Source: Paucibacter sp. Y2R2-4 (GTDB lineage: Bacteria > Pseudomonadota > Gammaproteobacteria > Burkholderiales > Burkholderiaceae_C). From it: a stretch of DNA of 64,000 nucleotides. A program made the position numbers and the translations under genes. The DNA lies in contig NZ_JAJIRO010000001.1 of assembly GCF_025717535.1 (NCBI RefSeq), positions 1,488,001-1,552,000 of the forward strand, in the 5' to 3' direction. Position 1 is the stretch's first letter, and each line of letters opens with the position of its first letter. Under the pieces are notes generated by a model. It did not search any database and had not been told where the DNA came from. It saw only the letters and a program-made list of their open reading frames with translations. Positions 52,628 to 64,000 of this stretch are shown here, one piece after another.

Positions 52628-53857
52628 TTAAAAGTTGCCCAAGAACCAATCTTTAGCGCGACCGAACATGGTCTTCATGGAACCGGCCTGCTGGGCCGCC
52701 TTCAAACCCCGGGTGCGCGACAGGCTGGCCTCTTCCAACAAACCCATCACGGTGGCCGAACGAGGATTGGCCACCATATCGGACAGGCCGCCACCATAGG
52801 TTGGGTTGCCGCGCCGAACAGGTTTCAGGAATATGTCTTCGGCCAACTCGACCATACCCGGCATGACGGCCGAGCCACCGGTCAAAACAATCCCCGAAGA
52901 CAGCAGTTCCTCATACCCGCTTTCGCGAATAACTTGGTGCACCAGCGAGAATATCTCCTCGACTCTAGGTTCAATAACGCCCGCAAGTGCTTGTTTTGAA
53001 AGCATTCTCGGCGCACGGTCACCCAATCCAGGCACTTCCACCTGATCCGCCGGGTCGGCCAGCATTTGTTTGGCCACCCCATGCTCGACCTTGATTTCTT
53101 CCGCATCCTTGGTCGGTGTGCGCAAGGCCATTGCAATATCGCTGGTGATCAAGTCGCCAGCGATGGGGATGACGGCGGTATGGCGAATCGAGCCGCCGGT
53201 AAAGATCGCCACATCGGTAGTGCCGGCGCCGATATCGACCAGGGCGACGCCCAGGTCGCGCTCGTCGGCGGTCAGGGCCGCCAGGCTCGAAGCGCTGGAA
53301 TTCAAAACCAGTTGATCGACCTCTAAACCGCAGCGGCGCACGCATTTGACGATGTTTTCGGCGGCACTTTGGGCGCCTGTGACAATATGAACCTTGACCT
53401 CAAGGCGGCCTCCGCTCATACCAATGGGCTCTTTCACCTCATGGCCGTCGATCACGAATTCCTGCGGTTCGACCAATAAGAGGCGCTGGTCGTTCGGAAT
53501 ATTGATGGCTTTGGCGGTTTCAACCACCCGCGCCACATCGACCGGCGTGACCTCTTTGTCGCGAACAATCACCATGCCGGTGGAGTTCTGGCCGCGAATA
53601 TGGCTGCCAGTGATGCCGGTATAGACGCGGGATATCTTGCAGTCGGCCATCATTTCGGCCTCTTTCAGGGCCTGCTGAATCGACTGCACCGTGGCATCAA
53701 TATTGACGACCACGCCGCGCTTCAAACCATTCGATGAAGCGACGCCCAAACCCGCAATGCGCAATTCGCCATTGCCGAGTACCTCTGCCACCACTGCCAT
53801 GATCTTGGCGGTGCCGATATCCAAGCCGACGACCAGATCTTTGTATTCCTTGGCCAT
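52628..53857 (-). CDS. ftsA: Cell division protein FtsA
   Basis: A 409-residue actin-like ATPase that tethers FtsZ to the membrane. Phosphate motifs VGLDIGTAKIMAVV (phosphate 1) and LVDIGAGTTDVAIF (phosphate 2) and adenosine GIVLTGGSAVMPG are present; the C-terminal amphipathic helix FGRAKDWFLGNF targets the membrane. It follows ftsQ closely (stop to start 11 bases). Confidence 0.97.
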   Translation of the reverse strand: MAKEYKDLVVGLDIGTAKIMAVVAEVLGNGELRIAGLGVASSNGLKRGVVVNIDATVQSIQQALKEAEMMADCKISRVYTGITGSHIRGQNSTGMVIVRDKEVTPVDVARVVETAKAINIPNDQRLLLVEPQEFVIDGHEVKEPIGMSGGRLEVKVHIVTGAQSAAENIVKCVRRCGLEVDQLVLNSSASSLAALTADERDLGVALVDIGAGTTDVAIFTGGSIRHTAVIPIAGDLITSDIAMALRTPTKDAEEIKVEHGVAKQMLADPADQVEVPGLGDRAPRMLSKQALAGVIEPRVEEIFSLVHQVIRESGYEELLSSGIVLTGGSAVMPGMVELAEDIFLKPVRRGNPTYGGGLSDMVANPRSATVMGLLEEASLSRTRGLKAAQQAGSMKTMFGRAKDWFLGNF

Positions 53858-53868
53858 TTATGTTGTCC

Positions 53869-54717
53869 TTAGTTTCTTTTCGTTCGGCCATTCAAGCCGG
53901 GTTTCACCGGATTCGGCGTGGTTGATATGCCGCTCAAGCGCACCGCAAACCCATCGGCATGACGCAGATCGGCGGATAACACAGGGGCGCTATTGAGCGA
54001 GGTAATCTGGGTAATGGAACGGACAAACTGGCCGTATCGAGCCAATATCTCGGCCTCGCTGCCCCGCCCCAGCTCGATCACCGCACCGCGCTCCAGAGCC
54101 AAACGCCAGGAGCCGCGGCCCGACAAATCGAGGCGTTCCACCTTTTCATCCAAGCCGCGGCTGAGCGCTTGCAGGCCTTGCCACATCTGCAACATGGCGC
54201 CAGCTGTGCCGGACGGGCCGGCCAAAATCGGCAGGTCTTCGTCTTCGACATCGCCCAAATTGGCCTGAAACACCTCGCCAAAGCTGTTCACCAACAGGCG
54301 CTCAACGCTGGCGTCGCTTTGGGAGTCGGCGCCTTCGACCTTGGTCTCCCAGTAAGCGGCGGGCTCATGCTCTTCCAGCTTGACCCGCAGTTTGTGCGGC
54401 CAAACCCGCTGCACCACCGCGAGGCGCACCCAGGGTACGGCTTCAAAAGCTTCGCGACCTTGCTTCAGATTCATGCTGAGGAAGGAGCCCGACAGATTCG
54501 GCAGCGCATTGGCCCGAAGTGAAGCGGCGCTGTTGCGGCTGACTTCCCCTTCGACCTCGATCGCCTGAATCGCAAACAAGGGCAAGCGCGCGACCCAGCG
54601 CAGCGCTAAACCGGCCGCGAACACCAACACGGCCGCCACCAAGAGCGCCGACACCGCATTCATCAGGCGGACGTCGGGCGGCAAGGTGACCAGGCTGGGT
54701 TGACGGGCGGCACGCAT
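53869..54717 (-). CDS. ftsQ: Cell division protein FtsQ
   Basis: A 282-residue divisome protein. One transmembrane helix (NAVSALLVAAVLVFAAGLAL) is followed by the POTRA domain (LFAIQAIEVEGEVSRNSAAS) and the beta domain (PWVRLAVVQRVWPHKLRVKLEEHEPAAYW). The second ATG (54717) has the better spacing from GGAG than the first (54720). It links FtsK/E-type early divisome proteins to FtsB/L. Confidence 0.95.
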   Translation of the reverse strand: MRAARQPSLVTLPPDVRLMNAVSALLVAAVLVFAAGLALRWVARLPLFAIQAIEVEGEVSRNSAASLRANALPNLSGSFLSMNLKQGREAFEAVPWVRLAVVQRVWPHKLRVKLEEHEPAAYWETKVEGADSQSDASVERLLVNSFGEVFQANLGDVEDEDLPILAGPSGTAGAMLQMWQGLQALSRGLDEKVERLDLSGRGSWRLALERGAVIELGRGSEAEILARYGQFVRSITQITSLNSAPVLSADLRHADGFAVRLSGISTTPNPVKPGLNGRTKRN

Positions 54718-54730
54718 CATGGGCTCCGTT

Positions 54731-55726
54731 TCAGGCTTGCGCGGCCCGCATGGGCTTGGGTTGACCGTCCAAGCGCGCCTGCGAGAGCAGCCACAAGCAC
54801 AGATGCTCATAGCTCAGGCCGGCCGCCTTGGCCGCAACCGGCACCAAGGAATGAGAAGTCATGCCGGGCGAGGTGTTCATTTCCAAGAGGAAAGGCTTGC
54901 CATCGCTCTTGCGCAGCATCACATCGGCGCGGCCCCAGCCGCGGCAACCCAGCGAACGGTAGGAACGCAAGACCAGATCACGAATCTCGGCTTCTAGCTC
55001 CGGGCTCAGACTACCGGTCAGGTAGCGGGTGGTGTTGGTGAAGTACTTGTTCTGGTAGTCGTAGTTGCCGCCTTCAGCCTCGATCACGATCACCGGCAGG
55101 GCAAAGGCGGCGTCGCCCTCCCCCAGCACCGGACAACTCAGCTCGGGGCCGTCGATGAATTCCTCGCAAAGAATTTCGTCGTCATACTGGGCGGCCAGGT
55201 TCACCGCATCCAAGATCTCAGAGTAGCCCTGCACCTTGCTGATGCCGATGGTCGAGCCTTCATGCGGCGGCTTCACGATCACCGGCAAACCCAGATCATC
55301 GGGAATCGCCATGCAGCGCTCGCGGCTGATGTCGGCCTTTTGCAGCTTCACATAACGCGGCGTCGACAGGCCATCGGCCAGCCACAAGCGCTTGGTCATG
55401 ATCTTGTCCATGGCAATGCTGGAGGCCATCACGCCGGAGCCGGTGTAAGGAATGCCCAGCAGTTCCAAAGCGCCTTGCACCGTACCGTCTTCGCCGTAAC
55501 GGCCGTGCAGCGCGATGAAGCAACGATCAAAACCTTCGGCCTTGAGCTCGTGCAGACCGCGCTCGGAGGGGTCAAAAGCATGGGCATCCACCCCTTGCGA
55601 GCGCAAGGCCTTCAGCACACCGGGGCCTGACATGGTCAGCGAGACTTCGCGTTCGGCCGAGGCGCCGCCCATCAGCACGGCCACTTTGCCGAGCGACTTG
55701 GGATCGATATTCAGATCCAGATTCAT
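54731..55726 (-). CDS. ddlB: D-alanine--D-alanine ligase
   Basis: A 331-residue ATP-grasp enzyme that joins two D-alanines for peptidoglycan. [38 protein letters not shown] and the metal-binding [20 protein letters not shown]...[14 protein letters not shown] are typical. Its ATG overlaps the murC stop (ATGA). Confidence 0.97.
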   Translation of the reverse strand: MNLDLNIDPKSLGKVAVLMGGASAEREVSLTMSGPGVLKALRSQGVDAHAFDPSERGLHELKAEGFDRCFIALHGRYGEDGTVQGALELLGIPYTGSGVMASSIAMDKIMTKRLWLADGLSTPRYVKLQKADISRERCMAIPDDLGLPVIVKPPHEGSTIGISKVQGYSEILDAVNLAAQYDDEILCEEFIDGPELSCPVLGEGDAAFALPVIVIEAEGGNYDYQNKYFTNTTRYLTGSLSPELEAEIRDLVLRSYRSLGCRGWGRADVMLRKSDGKPFLLEMNTSPGMTSHSLVPVAAKAAGLSYEHLCLWLLSQARLDGQPKPMRAAQA

Positions 55727-57129
55727 GACTGGACTTCCTTCAAAAGCATGGACTTGGTTTGTGCCGGCACGGCACCGATGGAGCCTGCGCCCATCACGAT
55801 CACAACGTCGCCAGCGCGCGAGGCCGCGGCAATCGCCTGCGGCAGCACGGCCACGTCTTCAATGAATTGCAATGCGCTAAATCCTTGGGCTTGCAGCGCG
55901 GCCTGCAAAGCGCGACCGTCGGCGCCGGCAATCACGCCTTCGCCAGCGGCATAAACCTCGGTCAGCAGCACCGCATCAAAGCCGGCGATCACCCGCACAA
56001 ATTCGGCGAAGCAATCACGCGTGCGGGTGTAGCGGTGCGGCTGGAAGGCCAGCACCAGGCGGCGCCCCGGGAACGCGCCACGCGCGGCGGCCAGCACGGC
56101 GGCCATTTCCACCGGGTGATGGCCGTAGTCATCCACCAGACTGAACTCACCGCCGCCCTGCGCAGGCAAATCGCCATAACGCTGAAAGCGCCGACCCACG
56201 CCGCCAAACTTGGCCAACGCCGCCTGCACCGGCGCATCGGCCAGCTCCAACTCGTCCGCCACCGCAATCGCAGCCAGTGCATTCAAGACGTTATGTCGAC
56301 CGGCCAGATTCAGAGTCACCGGCAGATCGGCATGTCCTTTGCGCTGCACGGTGAACTGCATGCCGCCGCCGGGCAAGGCCTGCATATCCACGGCGCGCAC
56401 GTCCAAGCCTTCATCAAAGCCATAAGTGACCACTGGCCGCGACAGCAAAGGCAGGATGGAGCGCACGCCCGCATCGTCGGCGCACAAAATGGCTGCGCCA
56501 TAAAACGGCATGCGATGCAGAAACTCGACAAAGGCTAGCTTCAAGCGCGCGAAGTCGTGACCATAGGTGTCCATATGGTCGGCGTCGATATTGGTGACGA
56601 CCGACACCATGGGCAGCAGCTTCAAGAAGGAAGCGTCCGACTCATCCGCCTCCACCACGATGAAGTCGCCGCGGCCCAGGCGCGAGTTGGCGCCGGCGCT
56701 GGCCAGCTTGCCGCCGATCACAAAGCTCGGGTCCAGGCCGGCTTCGATCAAAACATCGGTCACCAGCGAGGTGGTGGTGGTCTTGCCATGGGTGCCGGCA
56801 ATCGCAATGCCTTTTTGCTGACGCATCAGCTCGGCCAGCATGACGGCGCGCTGCACCACCGGCAGATGGCGTGCCCGTGCGGCCAAGACCTCGGGGTTGT
56901 CAGCCCGCACCGCGGTGGAAGTGACCACCACCTGCGCATCGCCCAGATGTTCTGCGGCATGGCCAATGTGCACGATCAGGCCCAAGCTGGCCAGGCGCTG
57001 CAAAGTCGCGCTATCGGACTGATCCGAACCCGAAACCCGGTAGCCCTGGGCTTGCAGGATCTCGGCAATGCCGCTCATGCCGGCGCCGCCGATGCCCACA
57101 AAGTGAATGCGTTGCAAAGCGTGTTTCAT
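55723..57129 (-). CDS. murC: UDP-N-acetylmuramate--L-alanine ligase
   Basis: A 468-residue Mur ligase that adds L-Ala to UDP-MurNAc. The N-terminal [18 protein letters not shown]-loop [13 protein letters not shown] and C-terminal [10 protein letters not shown] are all present. It overlaps murG by four bases and ddlB by four bases. Confidence 0.97.
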   Translation of the reverse strand: MKHALQRIHFVGIGGAGMSGIAEILQAQGYRVSGSDQSDSATLQRLASLGLIVHIGHAAEHLGDAQVVVTSTAVRADNPEVLAARARHLPVVQRAVMLAELMRQQKGIAIAGTHGKTTTTSLVTDVLIEAGLDPSFVIGGKLASAGANSRLGRGDFIVVEADESDASFLKLLPMVSVVTNIDADHMDTYGHDFARLKLAFVEFLHRMPFYGAAILCADDAGVRSILPLLSRPVVTYGFDEGLDVRAVDMQALPGGGMQFTVQRKGHADLPVTLNLAGRHNVLNALAAIAVADELELADAPVQAALAKFGGVGRRFQRYGDLPAQGGGEFSLVDDYGHHPVEMAAVLAAARGAFPGRRLVLAFQPHRYTRTRDCFAEFVRVIAGFDAVLLTEVYAAGEGVIAGADGRALQAALQAQGFSALQFIEDVAVLPQAIAAASRAGDVVIVMGAGSIGAVPAQTKSMLLKEVQS

Positions 57130-58214
57130 TGGGCGGCACTCATTTTTTCAATTTCATCGGCCACCTTGGAGGCAGCGCGCGGGCGGGCCAGGCTGCGCGC
57201 CTTCTCGGCCATGCTCAGCAGCGATTCACGGTCCATGCTCTTCAGCAGTTGGTAGAGCCCTTCGGCTGACAAGTCTTCTTGCGGCAAATGGATGGCCGCG
57301 CCGTGCTGCGCCATGAAGCGGGCGTTGTCGCGTTGGTGCGAAGTGGTTTTGACCACCAGCGGCACCAGTACGGCGGGAACACCGGCGGCACAGATTTCGC
57401 TGACCGTCACCGCACCGGCGCGGCACAGAATCAAATCGGCCTGCGCCAGCTGCGCGGCCATATCGTCGATAAAGGGCAAGACGGCCACACCGTCCACCAA
57501 GCCCGCCGCCTTGTACGCCGCCTGCACCACCGCCAGATTGGCTTGGCCAGTTTGGTGCGCGACGGTCGGACGACTTTCCTGCGGCCACAAGGCCAAGGCC
57601 TTGGGCAAGACCTCATTGATGGCACGCGCGCCCAAAGAGCCGCCCACCACCAAGACCCGCAGCGGTCCGCTGCGGCCGGCAAAGCGCTCGGCCGGCGGTG
57701 CCAGGTTCTCGATCTCGCTGCGCACCGGGTTGCCAGTCACCACCGACTTGGCGGTGGACGCTGCCGCAGCGCCATCGAATCCAAAAGCGATCTTTTGCGC
57801 AAAAGGCTTCAGGCCCTGGTTGCTCAAAAGCATGGCCGCGTCGGCGTTCACCAGCATCAAGGGCTTGCGCATCAGCCAAGCCATCAAGCCGCCGGGGAAG
57901 CAGACATAACCACCCATGCCCAGCACCGCATCGGCGCTGCGTGTGCCATAAACCGAGCGGCTCTGCACAAAAGCCTGCACCAGTTTGAAGACGCCCTTGA
58001 CACTGTGCATCAGGCCTTTGCCGCGCAAACCACCAAAAGCCAGGCGGTCCAAGGGGATGCCAGTCGGCGGCACCAGCTTGTTCTCCATGCCCTGCTCAGT
58101 CCCCATCCAGCTGACGGACCAACCGCGACGCTTCATCTCTTCTGCGACGGCCAGGCCGGGAATGATGTGACCGCCGGTGCCGGCGGCCATGATGACCAAG
58201 TGCTTCGTGCTCAT
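57126..58214 (-). CDS. murG: Lipid II synthase MurG
   Basis: A 362-residue GT-B glycosyltransferase that transfers GlcNAc to lipid I. The donor-binding [33 protein letters not shown], and [22 protein letters not shown] are present. Inner-membrane peripheral. It overlaps both neighbours. Confidence 0.97.
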   Translation of the reverse strand: MSTKHLVIMAAGTGGHIIPGLAVAEEMKRRGWSVSWMGTEQGMENKLVPPTGIPLDRLAFGGLRGKGLMHSVKGVFKLVQAFVQSRSVYGTRSADAVLGMGGYVCFPGGLMAWLMRKPLMLVNADAAMLLSNQGLKPFAQKIAFGFDGAAAASTAKSVVTGNPVRSEIENLAPPAERFAGRSGPLRVLVVGGSLGARAINEVLPKALALWPQESRPTVAHQTGQANLAVVQAAYKAAGLVDGVAVLPFIDDMAAQLAQADLILCRAGAVTVSEICAAGVPAVLVPLVVKTTSHQRDNARFMAQHGAAIHLPQEDLSAEGLYQLLKSMDRESLLSMAEKARSLARPRAASKVADEIEKMSAAQ

Positions 58215-59485
58215 GCTCGGCCTCCTCGCATGAGTTGCCGATTCTCAATATCAATCCTCAGGACGATGGCGAGGGCGATGCAGTTCATCAAAATCGCCGA
58301 TCCCCCAAAACTCATCAAGGGCAAGGTCAGGCCCTTGGTGGGCAGTGCCCCCAAGTTCACGCCCATATTGATAAAGGCTTGACCGCCCATCCAAATGCCT
58401 ATGCCTTGCGCGTAAAGACCGGCGAACACACGGTCCAAAGCCACTGCTTGACGGCCAATGTGGAAGAGCCGGCGCGACAGCCAGAAGAAGCCGATGATGA
58501 CCAGGGCCACGCCGACAAAGCCCAGCTCTTCGCCGATCACCGCCAGCAAGAAGTCGGTGTGCGCCTCGGGCAGGTAGTGCAGTTTTTCAACGCTGGAGCC
58601 CAAGCCCTGACCGAACCATTCACCACGGCCCAGCGCAATCAGCGAGTGGGTCAGCTGGTAGGCCTTGCCTTGGGCGTACTTCTCATCCCAGGGGTTCAGA
58701 TAAGCAAAGATGCGCTCGCGACGGAACTCGCTGAATGTAATCATCAGCACAAACGCGCCGACCAACACCGCCACGATCAAGAAGAACATGCGGCCGTTGA
58801 CGCCACCCAAGAACAAGATGCCCATGGCGATGGCCGCGATCACCATGAAGGCACCCATATCGGGCTCGGCCAGCAAGAGCACACCGACGATGGCCAGCGA
58901 CACGGCCATCGGCCAGACCGCCTGGAAGAAGTTCTCCTTCACATCCATCTTGCGCACCATATAGCTGGCGGCATACATGGCGATGCCCATCTTGGCCAAC
59001 TCCGAGGGCTGGAAGTTCATCACGCCCAAGGGCAGCCAGCGCCTTGCGCCATAAACCACCTTGCCGACACCCGGAATCAGCACCGCAATCAAGAGCACCA
59101 AGGACACGACGAAAACCCAGGGCGCCACCCGCTCCCAAGTAGCCACCGGCACTTGAACCGTCAGCAGTCCAGCCACCAAGCCAAACACGATGGCCACGAT
59201 GTGACGGGTCAAGAAGTGCGTCGGCAAATACTTGGCGAAGCGCGGGTTGTCGGGCATGGCGATGGAGGCCGAATAGACCATCAGCAGACCCAAGGCCATC
59301 AAAACCAAGACGACCCAGACCAAGGTTTGGTCAAAACCCTGGATGCGCGTGGGCTGGCCGGCCGAGGGCGAGACCCAGTCGCGCACCGGCACATCGGCCG
59401 ACTCACTCTTGCGGCTGCCCAACCAAGCGCTCAGGCGCTCGCCCAAGCCCTTGAAGGCGGAGCTCGCGGAGCTGTCTCCGCTCAT
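58211..59485 (-). CDS. ftsW: SEDS peptidoglycan polymerase FtsW
   Basis: A 424-residue SEDS glycosyltransferase of the divisome with about ten membrane helices. Conserved [36 protein letters not shown] and [19 protein letters not shown] (with LPTK here) mark the family. The N-terminal cytoplasmic part before the first helix is longer than in E. coli. The ATG at 59485 overlaps the murD stop (ATGA). Confidence 0.95.
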   Translation of the reverse strand: MSGDSSASSAFKGLGERLSAWLGSRKSESADVPVRDWVSPSAGQPTRIQGFDQTLVWVVLVLMALGLLMVYSASIAMPDNPRFAKYLPTHFLTRHIVAIVFGLVAGLLTVQVPVATWERVAPWVFVVSLVLLIAVLIPGVGKVVYGARRWLPLGVMNFQPSELAKMGIAMYAASYMVRKMDVKENFFQAVWPMAVSLAIVGVLLLAEPDMGAFMVIAAIAMGILFLGGVNGRMFFLIVAVLVGAFVLMITFSEFRRERIFAYLNPWDEKYAQGKAYQLTHSLIALGRGEWFGQGLGSSVEKLHYLPEAHTDFLLAVIGEELGFVGVALVIIGFFWLSRRLFHIGRQAVALDRVFAGLYAQGIGIWMGGQAFINMGVNLGALPTKGLTLPLMSFGGSAILMNCIALAIVLRIDIENRQLMRGGRA

Positions 59486-61362
59486 GCTGCCAGCCCTCCG
59501 TCTTGCGCTAATTGCTGGACGGCGCCCACAAACACTTCGGCCCGGTGGCCGTAGTTGCGGAACATATCGAGACTGGCGCAAGCCGGGCTCAGCAAGACGG
59601 TGTCGCCGCTTTGCGCCTGGGTTTGGCACCAAGCCGTGGCGGCTTCTAGCGTTTCATGCGCTTGCATGGGTACACCGCAATCGGCCAAGGCGGCGGCAAT
59701 TTGCGCGCCATCTCGGCCAATCAAGGCCACGGCGCGCGCATGGCGGGACACGCCGGCCGCCAGCGGACTGAAGTCTTGACCCTTGCCGTCGCCGCCCAAA
59801 ATCAGAACCAGCTTGGCCGGTGCGCGATCCGCGCCCAGGCCGCTGATGGCGGCCACGGTGGCGCCTACATTGGTGCCCTTGGAGTCATCGACGTAATCGA
59901 CCCCGTCAATGCTCATCACATGCTCGACCCGATGCGGCTCGCCGCGGTACTCGCGCAAGCCATGCAACATCGGCGCCAAGGCGCAACCGGCAGCGCTGGC
60001 CAAGGCCAAAGCCGCCAGTGCATTGGCGGCGTTATGGCGGCCGCGCACGCGCAGCGCGTCGGCCGGCATCAAGCGTTGCAGGGTGATCTCTTCTTCCTCA
60101 TCACCCTTTTTGCGCTTCAGCGTTTCGTCTTGCTCACGGGCGCGCACCAACCAGGCCATGCCGGCTTCTTGCACCAAGCCAAAGTCACCGGGCCGGTCCG
60201 GGGCGTCCAAGCCAAAGCGGCTGACGCGACGGCTCACCGACTTGGCCGCGCGCCCGCGACCTTGCTTGACCATCACTGCGGCGGGCACCATGCCCTCGAC
60301 CACCGGGTCGTCGCGGTTGATGACCATCAGCGCTTGCTCGCCAAAAATCAGCGCCTTGGCGCGCACATAGGCGGCCATATCGCCATGCCAGTCCAAGTGA
60401 TCTTGGGTGATGTTCAAGACAGCCGCGGCGGTGGGCTCGAAACCCTTCACGCCTTCCAACTGGAAGCTCGACAACTCCAGCACCCAAACCTCGGGCAGGT
60501 ACTCAAAGACTGGCGCCTTGGGCGGCGGCGGCTTGATCGGCAGCGGCGCTTCGTCCAGCAGCGCATCGACCATTTCCATCGTGGTCGTGGCTGCTGCAGC
60601 GACCTCGGTCGCAAGTGCCGATGGTTCATCAGCCGGAACTTCTGCGGGCGCTTCAGCAGCGGCTTCAAGCAAGTTGGGGGCTGAGGCTGATTCAGGCTCA
60701 GGCAGTTCCGCTGACTCAGCCACGACTTCGCCGACCACTTCGGCTTCAGCAACTGCCGGCGCAGGTTCCAAATCCAAAGCCTGGCTCAAGGTCGTCAGCA
60801 TGCTCGGCCCGATATTGCCGGCCATCACCACCCGCTTACCGGCGCGCTCGACCAAGAGGCCGGTCATGCACGTGGTGGTGGTCTTGCCATTGGTACCGGT
60901 GATGGCCAGCACCGCCGGCGCATAGCCGCGCTCCAGTTTCAGCTCGGCCAAGGCCTGAGCGAACAGGTCCAACTCGCCTTGCACCGGCACGCCGGTCTGG
61001 CGCGCCAGATTCAACACCGGCAGCAGGCGCGCATCCAAAGGCGACAAACCGGGGCTCTTCAAGACCAGGTGCACGCCCGTCAAAGCCGACTCGGGCAGTT
61101 CACCGCTGATGAAACTCGCCTCGGGCAAGTCCGATTGCAGGCGCGCCAATTGAGGTGGCTGCTCGCGCGAATCCCAGACCTTCACTTGCGCGCCATAGCG
61201 CGCCACCCAGGCGGCCATGGCCAGGCCCGAGTCCCCCAAGCCCAGCACCAGCACTTGGCGGCCGGCAAAACTGGCCCCCACAGCCTGACGCAGCTCAGCC
61301 TGCGGCTGCGCGATGTCGGCGCCGGCGTCAGTGGTGGTGGGCAAGTTCATCATCTCAGTCAT
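59482..61362 (-). CDS. murD: MurD ligase with internal low-complexity insertion
   Basis: A 626-residue UDP-MurNAc-L-alanine:D-glutamate ligase, well above the common 440-500. Standard motifs are intact: [16 protein letters not shown]-loop [48 protein letters not shown] and [11 protein letters not shown]. Between the P-loop and WVLELSSFQ lies an Ala/Glu/Pro-rich insertion of about 90 residues (codons 60774-60502), with no family similarity. Start ATG 61362; a GTG one codon earlier and an ATG at 61350 are alternatives. Stop overlaps ftsW. Confidence 0.95.
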   Translation of the reverse strand: MTEMMNLPTTTDAGADIAQPQAELRQAVGASFAGRQVLVLGLGDSGLAMAAWVARYGAQVKVWDSREQPPQLARLQSDLPEASFISGELPESALTGVHLVLKSPGLSPLDARLLPVLNLARQTGVPVQGELDLFAQALAELKLERGYAPAVLAITGTNGKTTTTCMTGLLVERAGKRVVMAGNIGPSMLTTLSQALDLEPAPAVAEAEVVGEVVAESAELPEPESASAPNLLEAAAEAPAEVPADEPSALATEVAAAATTTMEMVDALLDEAPLPIKPPPPKAPVFEYLPEVWVLELSSFQLEGVKGFEPTAAAVLNITQDHLDWHGDMAAYVRAKALIFGEQALMVINRDDPVVEGMVPAAVMVKQGRGRAAKSVSRRVSRFGLDAPDRPGDFGLVQEAGMAWLVRAREQDETLKRKKGDEEEEITLQRLMPADALRVRGRHNAANALAALALASAAGCALAPMLHGLREYRGEPHRVEHVMSIDGVDYVDDSKGTNVGATVAAISGLGADRAPAKLVLILGGDGKGQDFSPLAAGVSRHARAVALIGRDGAQIAAALADCGVPMQAHETLEAATAWCQTQAQSGDTVLLSPACASLDMFRNYGHRAEVFVGAVQQLAQDGGLAA

Positions 61363-61372
61363 CACAAAACCA

Positions 61373-62551
61373 TCAACGCAGCTTCAAGCTGGCCAGGCCA
61401 ACCAGGCACAGCAGCATGGTGATGATCCAGAAGCGAACCACCACCTGGGTTTCTTTCCAACCCGATTTTTCGAAGTGGTGATGCAACGGTGCCATCTTGA
61501 AGATGCGCCGGCCTTCGCCGTACTTCTTCTTGGTGTACTTGAACCAGCTCACCTGCAACATCACCGACAGCACCTCGGCCACGAAGATGCCGCCCATGAT
61601 GCCCAGCACGATTTCTTGCCGAGTGATCACCGCCACCGTACCGAGGGCGCCACCCAAAGACAGCGCGCCCACATCACCCATGAAGACCTGGGCCGGGTGT
61701 GCGTTGAACCACAAAAAGGCCAGCCCTGCGCCCGCCATGGCGGCGCAGAAGATCAGCAGCTCACCCGAGCCCGGGATGTAAGGCAGCAGCAGGTACTTGG
61801 CATACACCGTCGAGCCGGTCAGGTAGGCGAACAGGCCGAGCGCCGAACCCACCAGCACGACCGGCATGATGGCCAGGCCGTCCAAGCCATCGGTGAAGTT
61901 GACCGCATTGCTAGCGCCCACGATCACAAAGAAAGACAGCGCGATAAAACCAAACACGCCCAGCGGATAGCTGACGGTCTTGAAGAAAGGCACGATCAAA
62001 TCAGCCTTGGGCGGCAGGTCGGTCGAGAAGCCACTGCTGATCCAGCGGAAAAACAACTCGATCACGCCGAGGAAGGAGTTCTCAGACACGCTGAAAGCCA
62101 GATAGATGGCCGCGAACAAGCCGATCAGCGATTGCCAGAAAAACTTCTCACGGCTCTTCATGCCCTCAGGGTTCTTGTCGACCACCTTGCGCCAGTCGTC
62201 CACCCAGCCCACAGCGCCAAAGCCCATGGTCACCAGCATCACCACCCAGACGAAGCGGTTGCTCCAGTCAAACCACAAGAGCGTAGAGACGCCAATGCCG
62301 ATCAGGATCAAAACGCCGCCCATGGTTGGCGTGCCGTTCTTGGCCAAATGCTGTTGGATGCCGTACTCGCGAATCGGCTGGCCGATCTTCATCTCGGTCA
62401 GGCGGCGAATCACCCAAGGGCCAAAAGCCAGGCCAATCAAGAGCGCGGTCATGGCCGCCATCACCGCGCGGAAGGTGATGTATTGAAAAACGCGCAAGAA
62501 GCCGAGATCGGGGTAAAGCCCCTGCAGCCATTGAGCCAGACTAAGCAGCAT
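61373..62551 (-). CDS. mraY: Lipid I synthase MraY
   Basis: A 392-residue ten-helix membrane transferase that links phospho-MurNAc-pentapeptide to undecaprenyl phosphate. Conserved [25 protein letters not shown] (with the catalytic Asp pair), [32 protein letters not shown] and [11 protein letters not shown] are present. The ATG at 62551 overlaps the murF stop by 11 bases. Confidence 0.97.
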   Translation of the reverse strand: MLLSLAQWLQGLYPDLGFLRVFQYITFRAVMAAMTALLIGLAFGPWVIRRLTEMKIGQPIREYGIQQHLAKNGTPTMGGVLILIGIGVSTLLWFDWSNRFVWVVMLVTMGFGAVGWVDDWRKVVDKNPEGMKSREKFFWQSLIGLFAAIYLAFSVSENSFLGVIELFFRWISSGFSTDLPPKADLIVPFFKTVSYPLGVFGFIALSFFVIVGASNAVNFTDGLDGLAIMPVVLVGSALGLFAYLTGSTVYAKYLLLPYIPGSGELLIFCAAMAGAGLAFLWFNAHPAQVFMGDVGALSLGGALGTVAVITRQEIVLGIMGGIFVAEVLSVMLQVSWFKYTKKKYGEGRRIFKMAPLHHHFEKSGWKETQVVVRFWIITMLLCLVGLASLKLR

Positions 62552-63983
62552 GGTTTGCGCCCCCTTGCGTGTTGGCCTGCATGGCCGCAACTACTTTTTC
62601 CATCTGCATGAATCGTGAACCCTTGACCAGAACGTTGTGAGCCAGCGGTCGATCGCTGGCCTCACTCACCGCGGCCACCATCTCGGCCGTGGTCTTGAAA
62701 TGACGTGCCGCGGGGCCAAAGGCCGCGGCAATGTCCGCGGCCGCCGTGCCGGCGGTCCATAGCGACTGAATGCCGCGCTCGGCGGCATAGGCACCGACTT
62801 CGCGGTGGAAGGCCTCGCCTTGATCGCCCACTTCACCCATATCGCCCAGCAGCAGCCACGCCGGGCCTGGCAGGCCGGCCAGAACATCGATGGCGGCGCG
62901 CACGCTATCGGGGTTGGCGTTATAGCTGTCGTCGATCAGCGTGGCGCGGCGCTCGCCTTGCATAAAACTCTTCAGCTGCGAGCGGCCCTTGACCGGCTCA
63001 AAGCTCTCCAGTCCGCGAGCAATCGCCGCCAGGGGCGCGCCTGCAGCCAAAGCGCAGGCTGCAGCGGCCAGTGCATTTCGCACGTTATGCACGCCGGCCA
63101 CGGCCAGCGCCACCGGTGCCACACCGGCCGGCGTGTGCAGCTCCAGGGCCCAGTGGCCCACGCTGCTGTCCGACTCGACCCAGACCGCGCTGCCGGTCAC
63201 ATCGGCCTCGCCCTGCAGGGCAAAGCTCAGATGCGGGCGGCTGCCGGCCATCTCATGCCAGATTGGTGCGCAAGCGTCTTCGGCCGGGAACACCGCCACG
63301 CCCGAGGAAGCCAAAGCCTCAAAGACCGCGCCGTTCTCGCGCGCAGCAGCTTCCACCGTCTGCATGAACTCCTGGTGCTCACGCTGGGCGTTGTTCACCA
63401 AGGCGACGGTCGGGCGGGTCATGGCCGCCAACGGGGCGATCTCGCCGGGGTGGTTCATGCCCAGTTCCACCACGGCGGCCTTGTGCCATTGCTGCTCGTC
63501 CTGACGCAGGCGCAGCAGCGTCAGTGGCACGCCGATGTCGTTGTTGAAGTTGCCTTCAGTCGCCAAGGCGCCGCCACCCACCCAGGCGCGCAGAATGCTG
63601 GCGATCATTTGGGTCACGGTGGTTTTGCCGTTACTGCCAGTGACGGCAATCACCGGCAATTGGCAATGGGCACGCCAGGCGGCGGCCAGGTGGCCGAGCG
63701 CTGCTTTTGCGTCGGGCACCTCAATGCCGGGCAGACCGGCTTCGGCCAAGCCCCGCTCGGCCAGCGCCGCTACTGCGCCGGCTGCAGCCGCCTGCGGCAA
63801 GAACTCATGCGCGTCGAAACGCTCGCCACGCAAGGCCACAAACAAATCGCCAGCAGCCAGGCTGCGGGTGTCGCTGTGCACGCGAGCAATCAAGGTCTCA
63901 CCCGAGCCGATCAGCCGCGCCGTCGGCACTGCCGCCAGCAGCAACTGATGGGCTTGAGCCAGGGTCATCAGGCAAGCGCTCAC
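62541..63983 (-). CDS. murF: UDP-MurNAc-tripeptide--D-Ala-D-Ala ligase
   Basis: A 480-residue Mur ligase that completes the pentapeptide. [36 protein letters not shown] (P-loop; first residue V), [11 protein letters not shown] and [11 protein letters not shown] are typical. GTG 63983 overlaps the upstream murE stop (GTGA), which supports it; ATG 63968 is an alternative. Confidence 0.95.
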   Translation of the reverse strand: MSACLMTLAQAHQLLLAAVPTARLIGSGETLIARVHSDTRSLAAGDLFVALRGERFDAHEFLPQAAAAGAVAALAERGLAEAGLPGIEVPDAKAALGHLAAAWRAHCQLPVIAVTGSNGKTTVTQMIASILRAWVGGGALATEGNFNNDIGVPLTLLRLRQDEQQWHKAAVVELGMNHPGEIAPLAAMTRPTVALVNNAQREHQEFMQTVEAAARENGAVFEALASSGVAVFPAEDACAPIWHEMAGSRPHLSFALQGEADVTGSAVWVESDSSVGHWALELHTPAGVAPVALAVAGVHNVRNALAAAACALAAGAPLAAIARGLESFEPVKGRSQLKSFMQGERRATLIDDSYNANPDSVRAAIDVLAGLPGPAWLLLGDMGEVGDQGEAFHREVGAYAAERGIQSLWTAGTAAADIAAAFGPAARHFKTTAEMVAAVSEASDRPLAHNVLVKGSRFMQMEKVVAAMQANTQGGANHAA

Positions 63984-64000
63984 AGGCCGGCCCTCGCGAT
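63980..64000 (-). CDS. murE: 3' end of presumed murE (partial)
   Basis: The last six codons (reading IARAGL) and a TGA overlapping the murF GTG lie at the window edge. Only position in the dcw order supports murE. Confidence 0.5.
   Translation of the reverse strand: MARAGL

Noticed and set aside
1-64000. CRISPR array
   Set aside because: The only tandem arrays (29394, 46492, 10711) have no spacers and no cas genes nearby.

Overview
The window is high-GC chromosomal DNA from a betaproteobacterium of the order Burkholderiales, most likely the Roseateles/Paucibacter/Rubrivivax (Sphaerotilaceae) group. Three PEP-CTERM proteins, a dusB-fis-purH cluster, a Burkholderiales-type division and cell-wall (dcw) cluster and the codon bias all fit; genus and species cannot be fixed from the sequence alone. 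No tRNA, rRNA, CRISPR array, integrase or intact insertion sequence was seen.

Layout. 1-9250: an isochorismatase-like hydrolase, a small secreted protein, a two-domain alcohol-forming fatty acyl-CoA reductase, a PHA-granule phasin, a patatin-like lipase, a PEP-CTERM protein, an M32 carboxypeptidase and a YqaA membrane protein. 9396-12352: dusB-fis-purH. 12442-18080: Cu/Zn superoxide dismutase, an aldehyde dehydrogenase/Tat protein/GMC oxidoreductase operon, a low-molecular-weight phosphatase and a DUF502 protein. 18240-23630: an AT-richer island holding one four-gene operon (Dam-type methylase, metallophosphoesterase, AAA ATPase, unrecognised protein), flanked by fragments of a palindromic repeat; this is the best candidate for an undescribed, possibly anti-phage, system. 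23809-36446: secreted peptidases, a serine hydrolase cut short by a stop codon, a methyltransferase/LysR pair, an SDR/TetR pair with two operators, decayed porin and phosphate-binding genes, an M28 peptidase, and an acyltransferase/CdsA-like pair. 36477-47817: ruvC with a duplicated 5' end, DUF1992, two more PEP-CTERM proteins, a giant secreted nuclease, a heterodimeric ABC exporter and small hypotheticals. 47857-64000 (minus strand): the dcw cluster from the end of murE to lpxC, with a histidine kinase inserted between ftsZ and lpxC and an unusually long murD.

Functional links. The acyl-CoA reductase, phasin and patatin lie together and suggest carbon storage (wax ester and/or PHA) and its mobilisation; the ALDH/Tat/GMC operon looks like an alcohol-to-acid oxidation module. 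The dcw genes from murE to ddlB overlap or nearly touch, so they are almost certainly co-transcribed for peptidoglycan precursor synthesis and septation, with lipid A synthesis (lpxC) at the downstream end.
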